From Gyrodactylus bullatarudis (lineage: Eukaryota > Platyhelminthes > Monogenea > Gyrodactylidea > Gyrodactylidae), in contig SSNU01000110.1 in assembly GCA_012064415.1 (NCBI GenBank), positions 248,001 through 312,000 on the forward strand: a DNA stretch of 64,000 bases. Reading direction: 5' to 3'. Numbering within the stretch: position 1 is the first letter of the stretch; each line of letters starts with the position of its first letter. Under the pieces are notes generated by a model. That model saw only the letters and a program-made list of their open reading frames with translations, was not told the origin of the DNA and searched no databases. The position numbers and the translations under genes are program-made. Shown in pieces: positions 1 through 10,600 of the stretch.

Positions 1-26
1 CCAAAGAATCTATTTAATTTTTTATA

Positions 27-151
27 GTCAGTAAAAAAAGAATTTTTTAATTTAGAGAAATATATATTTCGCCAGGTCTTATCAATCTCTAATCCTGGTT
101 CAATTAAATGATTATAAATATTTGTTTAATGAAATTTATTTTAATGAAATT
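27..151 (+). repeat. Left 125-bp inverted repeat of the Penelope-like unit
   Basis: This repeat is the reverse complement of 1065-1189 with a single substitution. Inside it, CCAGG (72-76) and CCTGG (94-98) can pair as a stem, and a TTTCGCC segment precedes the stem on this strand. The same stem, with covarying bases, recurs at 23225-23290. Confidence 0.9.
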
Positions 152-308
152 GTAAAATTATTGAAACGCTTCCAATTGATGAAAAACCAAAAAAACTTCT
201 CTATTAATGAGTGTAGAAAAGAAAAAATTAAAAATCAATTGGGCCAAGGTAACTGCAAATCATGTAAATGGTTCTTCTGAATGCATAGGTTAGGATCTTT
301 ATTCATGA

Positions 309-1094
309 TTAGAAACTTCTCTCGGATTTGAGGTCTATAAGTTTATCGTTGGGACATTTGAATAAAATTTTGAAATTTTCTTCACTTCCTTGACAACCAC
401 ATTGCTCTAGGTGCTTTTTTATTGAGGAACTCTTTCTTTTGAGGTGTTCTTTTATCCTAAAAGCTAGACGTCTTTGGGTTCTTCCTATGTATTTGGCACC
501 ACATGTAGCCTGAAAGATGTAGATGAGATTTGATTGCTCAGATGGTTCTAATTTATCTTTAAGCTGGAATTTGAATAGACTTGTGGTTTTAAATACAACC
601 TTCAATTGTATATCGTTATAATTTTCATTTACAAGTTTTGTCAATTTCCTTCTTAAATCATGACTAAAGCCATCTCCTTTGAACGATAATTTGACATAGA
701 TCTGGATAGTTGCATCATTTTGTTCCTCTTGGTTATCTGTTTGGTTGTTTGCTTCATCTTCTAAAGCCTTTTCTATGTATTTGCGAACAAAATTCTGAGG
801 ATATCCGTTTTCTCTGAGTCTTTCTTTTATCTCAATCTCTTTTAGGAATTCTTCCTCGCTGACAATTCTTCTGGTCCTCTTGATTAAGCCAATGATCAAA
901 CCTGTTTTGTAACTTTTTTGGCAGAAACTTGAGAAATTTAGATATTTCCCGGTATCTGACTTCTTATGGTGGATATTTCTTTTAAGGGTTCCGTCAGGTT
1001 TTCTCGTTAGCTTTACGTCTAGTAAACTCAATGTGTTTTCTATTTCTTCCCCTTTTGTGAATTTAATTTCATTAAAATAAATTTCATTAAACAA
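309..1094 (-). pseudogene. Truncated Penelope-like RT thumb plus GIY-YIG endonuclease
   Basis: This is a 261-residue open frame. Residues ~20-75 resemble the end of the Penelope-type reverse transcriptase (a FLDV-like LLDV followed by a LTRKPDGTL segment, then GKYLNFSS). A charged linker of about 100 residues follows. Residues ~190-225 carry the GIY-YIG core (IYIF...YIGRT with downstream R and EH residues), the nicking endonuclease used for target-primed insertion. The RT catalytic YADD region is missing. The frame is uninterrupted over what remains, consistent with a young 5'-truncated copy rather than an old fossil. It is not expected to be a host gene. Confidence 0.7.
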
Positions 1095-1189
1095 ATATTT
1101 ATAATCATTTAATTGAACCAGGATTAGAGATTGATAAGACCTGGCGAAATATATATTTCTCTAAATTAAAAAATTCTTTTTATACTGAC
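1065..1189 (-). repeat. Right 125-bp inverted repeat of the Penelope-like unit
   Basis: This is the second copy of the 27-151 repeat, in opposite orientation, with 124 of 125 positions identical. It includes the ATG that opens the remnant coding frame. Confidence 0.9.
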
Positions 1190-2391
1190 GATGATGAATA
1201 ACTGTATGGGAATTTCGGACGTATATGTAAGTATACGTGAATATTTAATTTTTGTTACCTCGCTAATGACCAAGCTTATTATTGTATTATATTAGAATTT
1301 AAATATTAATCTAATCGCAATTAGTTCAATCTGAAAATCCAATAAAGATCATTTATCAAGTTGAAAATATTTATATTTTCATCTCAAGATATTCCGAAAT
1401 GTAATTGTACTGGTGGTAATAACAATTACTAGCTTTATGTAAAATCTTTGAAATATCCTTAAATTTCTTGGAATATTTATTGAAATGATGATTATTTTAA
1501 TTTTAATTTCAGTGAAGTTTCCATTGTAAAACAATGGAAGTGTTTTGATGAGCCTGAGATACGATGTTGAAACGCTAAGGAATTCCATTATTTTTTATTT
1601 ATACATAAATTTTATTCCTAAACTAATTTTAGATCTCTTTTTCTCATTTGATAGCCTTTTTTCAAATTCAAGAATTCTTTTCTTTTCAATTCTGTTTAGA
1701 TCTCTTGATGACTGAACACATTTGTGACAGGAGTCCATTAGATACTCCAAAGTAGCCATGGTACAATGCATTATGTAAGTAAGATTAAGGGGGACAAGAA
1801 ATAATTTGCATTACATTATCTTTTGTGAAGTGTATGACAAATAAGAGAAATCCCGAATAACAATATGCATCAAATATGAAAGTGTAATAAAATGAAAAAT
1901 TCTAATAAAAAGAATTTCAAGTGTTTATCTGACTCATTAAAAAGAAAAAACTTCCATCATTATTTTTGACATATGTGTAGCTACTTTCAAGTAAATACTT
2001 GAATAAATAAATAAAATAATCGGTTTAATTAGCTGAATACATAATGTTAATCAAATAGAATTTCTATTATAGAAATTATGGTATTTAAAGTGTGAAATGA
2101 TCTAATTGCATTATTATTAATCTTCGCCGAAAATCTATTAATCGTTTCTTCATAACTCAACTTACTCAACAAATTTGAAAAAGAAAACTAAATTATTGAT
2201 GGTAATCTTAACGAACACTCATTGGTTAATAATTTAAATTGCAATCTGATTGGTTCTTATTAAGGTAACCCTTTTCTTTTATTATAATTTTACAAGCTCG
2301 TGAATTCAATTAAAGATCATAAGGTTAAAAAACAGCCAAAAAATTATCATTGAATCCCACACTAGAGTTATGCAATAAATTTCTCAGAGAG
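1190..2391. other. AT-rich spacer, no gene seen
   Basis: There is no convincing coding potential on either strand. The short open frame at 1379-1588 (minus) has low complexity and no recognisable domain. The last few hundred bases must hold the promoter and 5' leader of the SVOP-like gene, but I see no defined element. Confidence 0.5.
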
Positions 2392-4342
2392 ATGACAACA
2401 AATACCGATCAGGAGAAACAATTACACGTTGAGAATATAATCAATGAGTTAGGTTTTGGAAGGTATCAGATTCAAGTCATACTGATTTTGGGTATTGTAC
2501 AGTCAACAGATACCATGGAAACCTTGATACAAGCAATTCTCGGACCCTCATTACGATGTGAATGGCAGTTGCATCCAGATTACGTTGCATTACTCACCTC
2601 ATTGGTTTTTTTGGGTATTTGCTTAGGGGCTGCTCCAATGGGTTATCTCTCAGATAAATACGGTCGACGATCAATTTGCATAATGAGTTGTGTCTCCCTA
2701 GTCTACTTTACATTTTTATGTTCATTTTCTCCGGTCTATGGTTGGATTGCTTTCCTCCGAACGACAAGTGGCATTTTCATTAGCGGCCTGTTGAGCAGCT
2801 CTAGTTGTCTTATAAGCGAAGTTATGCCAGATTCTTATCAATCCACTGGTCAACTTCTTGTTTATGGTTTTGATTCTTTAATTGCAATTTATATTACAGG
2901 AATTGGACTCGGTTGCTATCACGGAGGCCTTAGTTGGCGATACTTTTTGTTTATTTCAACATTTCCCTTGATAATCAGTATTTTTGGATTAATTTTCTTC
3001 TCACACGAGTCTCCTGTTCTCTTGGCAAGTTGGGGTAGAAAGGATGAAGCAGCATTGGCCCTGGATGAAGTGGCCAGATCAAATAAAAAAATTATTGACA
3101 ATAATAAAGATTTTACATTTGTTGGGAAGTTGTCTGGGTCAGAGGATCAACTAAACACTGATATGTCGATTAAAAATTTCAAAATATTTGTCAAAACTTT
3201 TGTTTCAAAATATTCTTGGTCTTCTCTTAACCTTTTCATGATATTCTTCATCTGGGGATTTATTTTGTACGGAGGTACGACACTGTTACCCGTGGAACTA
3301 CCAGTTACAACGAGAACCTGCCTCCAAGTAAGCAATTATTTTTTCATTTACATGATCTGAGGGAGTATATTTTATCATCTTATTTTTAAGGGTAAACTAT
3401 TTAGTATTTTTCAAGCAAAAAAATACCATGGTTTTATTCATTATTTAAATTATAAAAACCTAGTGTAGTTATAGTATGTGCAGCTTTTTTCAATTTGGAA
3501 AAAATCGATTTTATTATTCATCTACTTTTCTTGGGATTAAAATAGCTCTGCGTTGCTAAGATACCTTTTGTTTGTGTGCACAATAAGTTCAAGTATGATG
3601 ATGCATAGTTAAATGTGTAGATATATATTGATTATATTTTTTCCAGCATCCTTTAAGTAATAACTATACTAATCCAAAGGAGACTATTAACTCCGCTGGA
3701 AACAGTGATTGCTGTTTACCTCTGGGGGAAGAGGGCTACAAGTCTCTTTTTTCCTCTGTGATTGGGTCAGTATTGAGTTTCCCGATAGCCTTCTTCCTAA
3801 TCTGGTTCTTCGGCAAACGATCAACTATCAACATTTGCTTTGGATCAGCTGGAGTTTTGTTATTTATTCAGGTATGTAGAATTTTTATTATTTCAATTTA
3901 GGGTTTTTGTTTAAATGATTATGCCGTAAAAATACTCTTTTTCGCAACACGGGCTTTTGCATCAGCTGGATACAATGCTACGAATATTTACTTGACAGAA
4001 TTTTTTGAAGCGAAAATTCGGAGTTTCGCTTATGGAATAACGTCAACTGCTTATAGAATTGGAGTTTTGTGTGCTCCATATGTTGGTCAAGTTTACTTAC
4101 ATGAAAAATCACCCCTTGGCGCGATAATGATATTTTCTGGTATATCTTTCGTTGGTCTAGTCCTTGGTTTGTTCCTTCCCAAAGGTCCTTTATCAAGCAA
4201 TAGGACCTCAAGTACTACATCCTCCAACTCGATATTAAAATTTAGAAAAAATCCATTCAAGAATATTTTATCCAAGTCAAAGCCCTCATCAACTGAACTA
4301 GTGACCACCACTGCTCAAACAGCTGTGAATAAGGAAAATTAA
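2392..4342 (+). CDS. SVOP: SV2/SVOP-type major facilitator transporter
   Basis: Three exons (2392-3327, 3647-3871, 3902-4342) join in phase 0 to give 533 residues. The protein is a twelve-helix major facilitator superfamily member, close to SVOP. The N-terminal segment around GFGRYQ, the ALLTSLVFLG stretch and the DKYGRR loop between helices 2 and 3 (MFS signature) line up with SVOP and organic-ion transporters. Residues after intron 1 form the cysteine-containing extracellular loop, and the FATRAFASAGYNA and LTEFFEAKIRS motifs match the second half of the family. The tail is Ser/Thr-rich. SVOP sits in synaptic vesicles in vertebrates; the substrate here is unknown. I chose the ATG at 2392 because upstream in-frame codons lack another ATG. 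Intron 2 is only 30 bp (3872-3901); intron 1 is 319 bp. Confidence 0.8.
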
Positions 4343-4550
4343 ATTATTATTTTTACAGATTTATTTTTTTAACTCAGAATATCATGTATTTATACTTGAT
4401 ATATTAAATTTTATTGTGAAAAATAAAATTTTTATTATAGAAATAAATATAATAAATTTTATTAAACAATAATTTATTTTATAATAATAATAATTTTGAT
4501 TATCATGCGAATACATCAAGAACCAACCGGACTCAACATTGTTTAAACCA

Positions 4551-5819
4551 ATGAAAGAATTTAAAAATGAATTGTGTAGATTAGCTTTCGAAGCTTACGA
4601 CAAGATCCCAACTTCTATAATACCAAAAGATGAATGGACTTGTTTCAGTGCTTTTTTTGTCGGTAAATAAAACTATTTTAGGTAATTAAATTTTAAGAGA
4701 GAGAAGATTCTGGAATTAAATGCGTTTCTTTAGCAGTTGGCTGTAAATCTTTACCTTCTCATGTATTGAGTAAAGATGGTAGTCTACTTGGTGATATGCA
4801 TGCTGAAATATTAGCCCATAGGGCTCTGTGTAGATATTTAATCCGAAACAGATCCTTGTTCCAAGAGAAAAATTGGAAAATCCACATGTTTATTTCACAC
4901 TATCCTTGCGGAGGAGGGACAATACCAGTTTACGACAAAAAGGAATCAAAAGTTGCACGATTTGATGATAAAATTTACACGGGAGCTAAACCAATAATCA
5001 GTAATGGAACTAGGGAAAATTTTAACAACCAAGATTACACGTTACCAAGAAGAAAACCTGGTAAAGGGGAACCTTCCCTCAATATGAGCTGTACCGACAA
5101 AATTATCAAATGGATTATTTGTGGGTTACAGTCAAGTTTAGTGAGCACTCTCTCAGAGTTTAATCATTATATTCCTTTGAATTCAATCACAGTTATTGAT
5201 CCGTGAGTTGATGAATAATTTTACATTTTAATCAAGTATGAATAACGAGCCTACTTATTTGGAAACTTTGGTTAAAGAGAGACTAATTATGTATCAAAAC
5301 TCTTACCCTGAAGCATTTTCAGTCTCCAGAGTTCCATCAATACGCATATTCAATAAAGAAGATCTCAGTACAGCCTTCAGACTGCAAGTAGACAAGAGTT
5401 CCAAGAAAAAGTTTGAAGCAATTATTTGGTCAAATGAGAATGATTGTCATGATAGAAAAACTTACGAAGTTATCGTGAAAGGTTTCAAGCAAGGATGCTC
5501 GAAAAAAGATCTGAAGAAAAGTGGCCGGTGAATACTAAGTTTTTAATTATTAAATTCTCTTAGTTCTCTTTATTGTCGATGCTTAATGTTACATGAACTA
5601 AATGACAGCTGTGATTCATCTATGAAATTCGATATTCCTGAAAATCTTATTGGCCAAGAGTACACCGAACTAAAAAATAGGCTACTCTCTAAATTGAATG
5701 AAGAGTTTCAGAATAGAAAAAAGCTTTTCTTTGAAAAAACAAGATGGATTCGAGGCAGTGATTACAACGATTTCATAATGAATGGTGGAACCATTTCTAA
5801 AGATAAATATCAAACATAA
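4551..5819 (+). CDS. ADAT1: tRNA-specific adenosine deaminase 1
   Basis: Four exons (4551-4662, 4698-5202, 5237-5527, 5564-5819) give 387 residues with every splice phase consistent. ADAT1 deaminates A37 of tRNA-Ala to inosine. The deaminase core is complete: His72-Ala-Glu74 (zinc ligand and proton shuttle), the PCG motif with Cys108, and Cys169 in the MSCTDK motif. The YTGAK and RRKPGKG segments also match the family. The protein is about 110 residues shorter than the human one, mostly in the variable insert between the PCG and MSC motifs. The introns are 35, 34 and 36 bp. The stop codon lies only 15 bp from the stop of the convergent 6-phosphogluconolactonase gene, so the 3' ends of the transcripts must overlap. 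Confidence 0.9.
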
Positions 5820-5834
5820 AAAATAAATATCTCT

Positions 5835-6596
5835 TTATAATAGTTGAGCAGCTTTCTTGTCGATGAACCAGAAAATTTCATTGTCTAGACATGATATTAA
5901 ACTTGCAGGCAGTTCTTTACCAGTGTAATTATCTTTGAATAATTTCTAAAAATATTGAAAAAATAATTGTTACCTTGATTTTTCCAGCTTTCTCTTCGCC
6001 TGTTGCGATGAATATTATATTTCTGGAATTACATATCAATTGAAGAGTCATAGAAATTCTCAGTTTAGGTGGTTTGGGTGAATCATAAATGGACACAACT
6101 AATTTATCCATTACATTGAGAGCCATGTGGTTTGGGAAAAGTGAGGCTACATGACCATCAGGTCCCATTCCAAGCAAGACTAAATCAAATATAGGAATAC
6201 ATGTCTGGTTATTAAAAAAGTTTAATATTCTCTCTTCGTAATCTGCAACACAGAGGTCAACTTGAGGGAAAGTTTGTTTAAAAGCTATTTACTTGGAAGA
6301 TTCATGTTGATATGGTTGACATTCTCAGGAGGAATTTTTTCGAAAAATTCTTTATATGCAAAGTAAGTTGAATCTGGCGAAGTAAATTCGATATAGCGTT
6401 CATCCACGAAGAAAAAGTGTATGTTCGTGAAGTCAATGTCACTTTTGATTAGAAGGGGAACAAAATATTTTGGCAAACTGCCCCCAGATAATACTATTGT
6501 GAACTTCTTTGAAAGATTTTCAGATATAATACGAGAGAATTTCTGAAAAAACTGTTGGTAAGTGGACTCAACATCATCTGAAATAATTAGGGACAT
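5835..6596 (-). CDS. PGLS: 6-phosphogluconolactonase
   Basis: Three exons (6596-6293, 6260-5974, 5945-5835) give 233 residues, close to the family's usual length. The enzyme hydrolyses 6-phosphogluconolactone in the oxidative pentose phosphate pathway in the cytosol. Conserved blocks are clear: LSGGS (Ser-Gly-Gly-Ser at 37-40), FFFVDERY, the LGMGPDGHVASLFP catalytic loop containing the active-site His, the SPKPP segment and the ATGEEKA stretch. The two introns are 32 and 28 bp. The 28-bp intron (5946-5973) is required to continue into the conserved C-terminal end (WFIDKKAAQLL). The gene is convergent with ADAT1. Confidence 0.93.
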
Positions 6597-6936
6597 TTTC
6601 GAAAAAGTGTATGACTGAAACGAACACTATAACATTATATTTGTTTGTTTCTTCTTAACTCGAATAATTCAAATTTTATTTATCAAGAAAATTGATTTTC
6701 AATCTTGGTTAACCACTAATAAATCCAAGATGCTCCTTTCTTTCCCCTTCTCGAATTTTTAATCACAGAACTCGTTAATAATTTCAGTTTTAAATTCTAT
6801 TATCTGGTTCATATCTATTAATTCGTAATATCGATTATGCATCCATTGAGATTTGAGCATTCATACTTTCCTCTCATTGGTTATTTTAGTAGTAATAAAA
6901 ATTATCCAGAAACATTACTCAAAATCTAGTTTACCC

Positions 6937-7525
6937 ATGGGCTTGATTAAATGCTGTTGTGAGACAAAATTTCAGAAGTTCATTGCGGTCATCACAGGAG
7001 TGGCCATTTTATTGAGTGTCTTTATCGTACTAGCAATGGGAGATATTTTTTATCAACTTTGGTAAAGTCTTTTTCTACAATCATTGTAATTATATTTAGC
7101 TATTATATTTTTAAATTCAATATATTAACTTTTGAAGAAATAATAAATTATAGACTATAATTTATAGTTACAATGTAAAAAATCAAAAACTATCTTATAA
7201 AAGTTGAAATATTGATTCTTGTAATAGTTTTTCCTGAAGTTATTAGTAATAACTTTGAAGTTGTTATAATTACACGATGTAATTCACACACCTTGACGAT
7301 AATAATTGTTATTTTCAATTATGTACAGATTTTTATAATAAAATTTTTAATTTGAATAACAATCTCTTATAAATATGATTTATCCATTCTCAGGGCTATT
7401 AATCCAAATTTATTTTCCATTTTTTATGTTATGTTTCTAATAATGTTGATTGATGTTAAAATTCCAGGTTTCTTTATCCAAGACTCGAGCAAATTAATAA
7501 CATGAAAAGTTTGGCAAGAAAATGA
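6937..7525 (+). CDS. Candidate 60-residue single-pass membrane protein
   Basis: Two exons (6937-7061 and 7468-7525) join in phase 2 with a GT donor and a TTCCAG acceptor to give 60 residues. The N-terminus has MGLIKCCC, which looks suited to N-myristoylation or palmitoylation. One hydrophobic helix (about residues 16-36) follows, then a short basic tail. I do not recognise the family; the MG...KCC start recalls tetraspanin-type N-termini, but the rest does not fit. It lies between PGLS (divergent, 340 bp away) and the 3' end of RanBP9/10 (convergent, 84 bp between stops), a spacing like that of the other genes here. Small size makes this tentative. Confidence 0.4.
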
Positions 7526-7609
7526 AATATTTCGGATTAGAACAGAATAAAAAAGCATCTTCAATATTAGATTAGCAATATCACAAGAGAGAAAAAATCC
7601 CTAAACTGA

Positions 7610-10600
7610 TCAAAAGCTTTTATAAAGAAGTGGGTGAAAAACACCGGCCAACTCTGATCCGTTAACAAGCTCGAAATTGGACTCTTTATTGGGCATTGAA
7701 TCTGGCGAGGTGGGGGATCGTATATTTTGAGTAAGGAAAAAATTGGGCGAAAATACCTTCTCTTTGTTGGCGCAGGCATTTTGAAAGTTTTGATAGAAAG
7801 AAAAATCAAGTAATTTTCCATTCCCATTAGTATTTTCATAATTTTCGAAATCATCAAAGCAATCGGTATTTTTATTCTGAACGGGAACATAAGGAAAATT
7901 GAGATAATCAAAAGATATTTTATATCCACACTCATCTTGAAGTTTATTCGATTCGTCTCTCTCAAAGGCACAATTTCTCTGATCACTTGGTGTTGTGGAA
8001 CATGTCAAGGTTTCTATTTGACGAATGACCATCTTTATTTCTGGTTCTCCAGGCAAATTGTAAGAATCTTTAAAAATAAATTTATTGCATTATCGGATAT
8101 AAAGAGATTACTTACTCAAAATGATACTGTTGATTGAATCGGCAAGATACTCCAAGTGTTTTGGCAGCAAAAGACATGAAAACGGACTAGTTTTGACATT
8201 GTTGTATGCAAGCATACTGAAAGCCCACTTTAGAAGAACAGTTTTAATTTAAATTAGAGAAATACAAAAATAAATTTCTAAAATTCAATTCAATTTATTT
8301 CCACATTAGCTCTAATAGGAAAGAGAGATTTTTTAATTGACCAAGTTGATTTCCTGAAAATTAATTAAACTGATCATATTTTAGATCTAGATGATGTATT
8401 TTGTGTACATATTCTTTCTTACTAAAGAAATTAATGTAAGTTATCTTATGCATGTGAGAACTAGTAATTTCTATATGAATCTATTGCACACTCTTTCAAA
8501 GAGAACTAGCAAAGAAAAAATATTAATCTTGGCTTAAAAGAATTTACCTTGAGCAGATCAATATGCGAAGTGGTTATTTGCTTCAGCTCATAGAGAGTAT
8601 AAGCCATGGCCATTAGTTCGCGACCGTAATCGATAATTTTGCTGAGAATATTTGGGGGGTCATCATTTTCATTCTGTATTTTGTTTGAATGACCATTGAC
8701 TTTTTTGTCAACATCGCATTGGGTATGGTTAGAGTTATTCTGATTCCTATAAAGTAACATGACTTAATTTTTAACAAAATTTTTCCCAGTGATTTGTCCA
8801 TTGTGATTCATACTTGATTGCTTAATGTAAATTATCAACTTACAAATGAAATGAACTTGAATTGCCATTTTCATGGGGAACCTTTTGCAAAGTTTTTGGT
8901 CGATTGATATTTTCCTTCATAGTTGGAGAAGTATTCTTCTTCTGTACAGAAAAATACACAATGAAAAATTAGACGTGATCAATAAATAATTAATCACGAT
9001 TCATGATATTGAAGAGGTAAATAATTTTCGAGAGTTCCTATTGTTCGGCTACTGATTAGCCTAGATCAACTAACTAACACTTAAACAATTTAAAATATCA
9101 TTTAATTTATCTATCCTTTTTATTTAAAAGTTAGCAAATTCAAATATTGTTCGGAGAATAAATCAACTCAACATAATATTTGAAAAATTTGAAGATCGTA
9201 TATAAATTCCTTTCGTAATTCTGATTAAAGTAAGTGGTTAATTAATGGAAATTTTGATCACTAATTATTAGAGAAAGACAAATTTTTTAATGTTTTTATA
9301 TCAAATACTTGGTTTGAAGAGAATAAAACAGAAAAATTAGAGTTGAAAACATAAATTCTAGAATTTGCGCCAACATTTTTCAATTAATTTCACTACGAGA
9401 AATTACTAAATCACTATTTTTAAACAAACTATCACTTTTTCAATATTGGAATGTGGCAAATTAATATTTAAACTGTTTATGACATTGTCCGATAATTGGA
9501 ATAATTTCGGTGTATTTTTGAGGATTTGAGGAAAATAGAAAAAAACAATCAGGTGATGAAAATATTTGATTCAAATGTTCTAAATAAGCATTCACTGTTT
9601 TCAAATGGATAACTTAGGAAAATTTTTTAAAATTTCCGAAAAAGTTCAATCTGACTAAAATTAGGCCGTTTTTCGAATTTCGAAAATGCAAATCTTCAAA
9701 TCTTTGAAATCGATAAAAATTTTGGATTCGAAACTTGAAAAAGTGGAAATTTGGTGCATTTTCGAAATTCGAAAAACGGCCTAATTTTAGTCAGATTGAA
9801 CTTTTTCGGAAATTTTAAAAAATTTTCCCAACTTATTGGCTTATTTTATTATGGAATTCGAAAAATAATTTTCCCCCTGACTTTCCGAAGAAAAATATTG
9901 AGTTTTTTGTAAAAAAAGTAAATTCTCATCTTCATGTCAATTAAGTTTTTATATACGTTAATATATATTTTAAAAAACATTCGGGAAAAATAAGAATGTT
10001 GAAGAGAATCTAATAGAGAAAAAATCGATACATACCATAGTACATTTAGTATATTTTTCTACTCTCTAATATATATTTAGCATAGATAAAGCATATATGT
10101 ATACTTGAAATGTATATTTAATCTATATCTTGATTTAGTTCTAGACAATAAAGCTTTAGACTAAAGTACAGAAGCGATAAATATGTTCTGCAAAAATCTG
10201 TTATTCAATGTTAATTAGTTTAAGTGGACTTATTTCCCTAGAGTTAACTCAGAAATGTATGGATGACAATAAAACTGAAATCATTTCCTTGAGGATCTCT
10301 AGAAACTATTTTAAGTGGATCCATAGTTTGTCTTTTCCTTGGGCAATCCACTAATTCTCATTGAAATTATGTGATACATGTGTATATTGTATGTAATACG
10401 AATTCTGTGATTTACTTGTAATAAAAATATCTTATCCGTTATTAGAGCAGAGATATATTTTGTGAATTGAAAAAATATTTACCAATTAAATCGCTATTTG
10501 TATGAAAATTAGAGTTTGTTAGAATATTTCTAAAGAATGTTAGATAATATCAAAGCTTCTTAAAGGTTTCTAAAATTCTATTTTCCTCTCTATTTTAAAG

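Larger units (their letters stand above)
27..1189 (-). mobile_element. Penelope-like retroelement remnant between inverted repeats
   Basis: A 1.16-kb unit consists of a minus-strand coding fragment bounded by two 125-bp repeats in opposite orientation (27-151 and 1065-1189) that differ at one base only. The coding part matches the C-terminal end of Penelope-like reverse transcriptases followed by a GIY-YIG endonuclease. Penelope-like elements are known for terminal repeats in direct or inverted order and for 5' truncation, which fits. The near identity of the repeats implies a recent event. The reverse-transcriptase fingers and palm are absent, so the copy cannot be autonomous. The first ATG of the coding fragment lies inside the right-hand repeat. 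Confidence 0.7.

Noticed and set aside
72..98. A complete hammerhead ribozyme in the Penelope repeat
   Set aside because: Only a hairpin followed by GAAA and a partial CUGANGA-like stretch are present; helix III and the cleavage site cannot be assigned, so it is reported as a hypothesis only.
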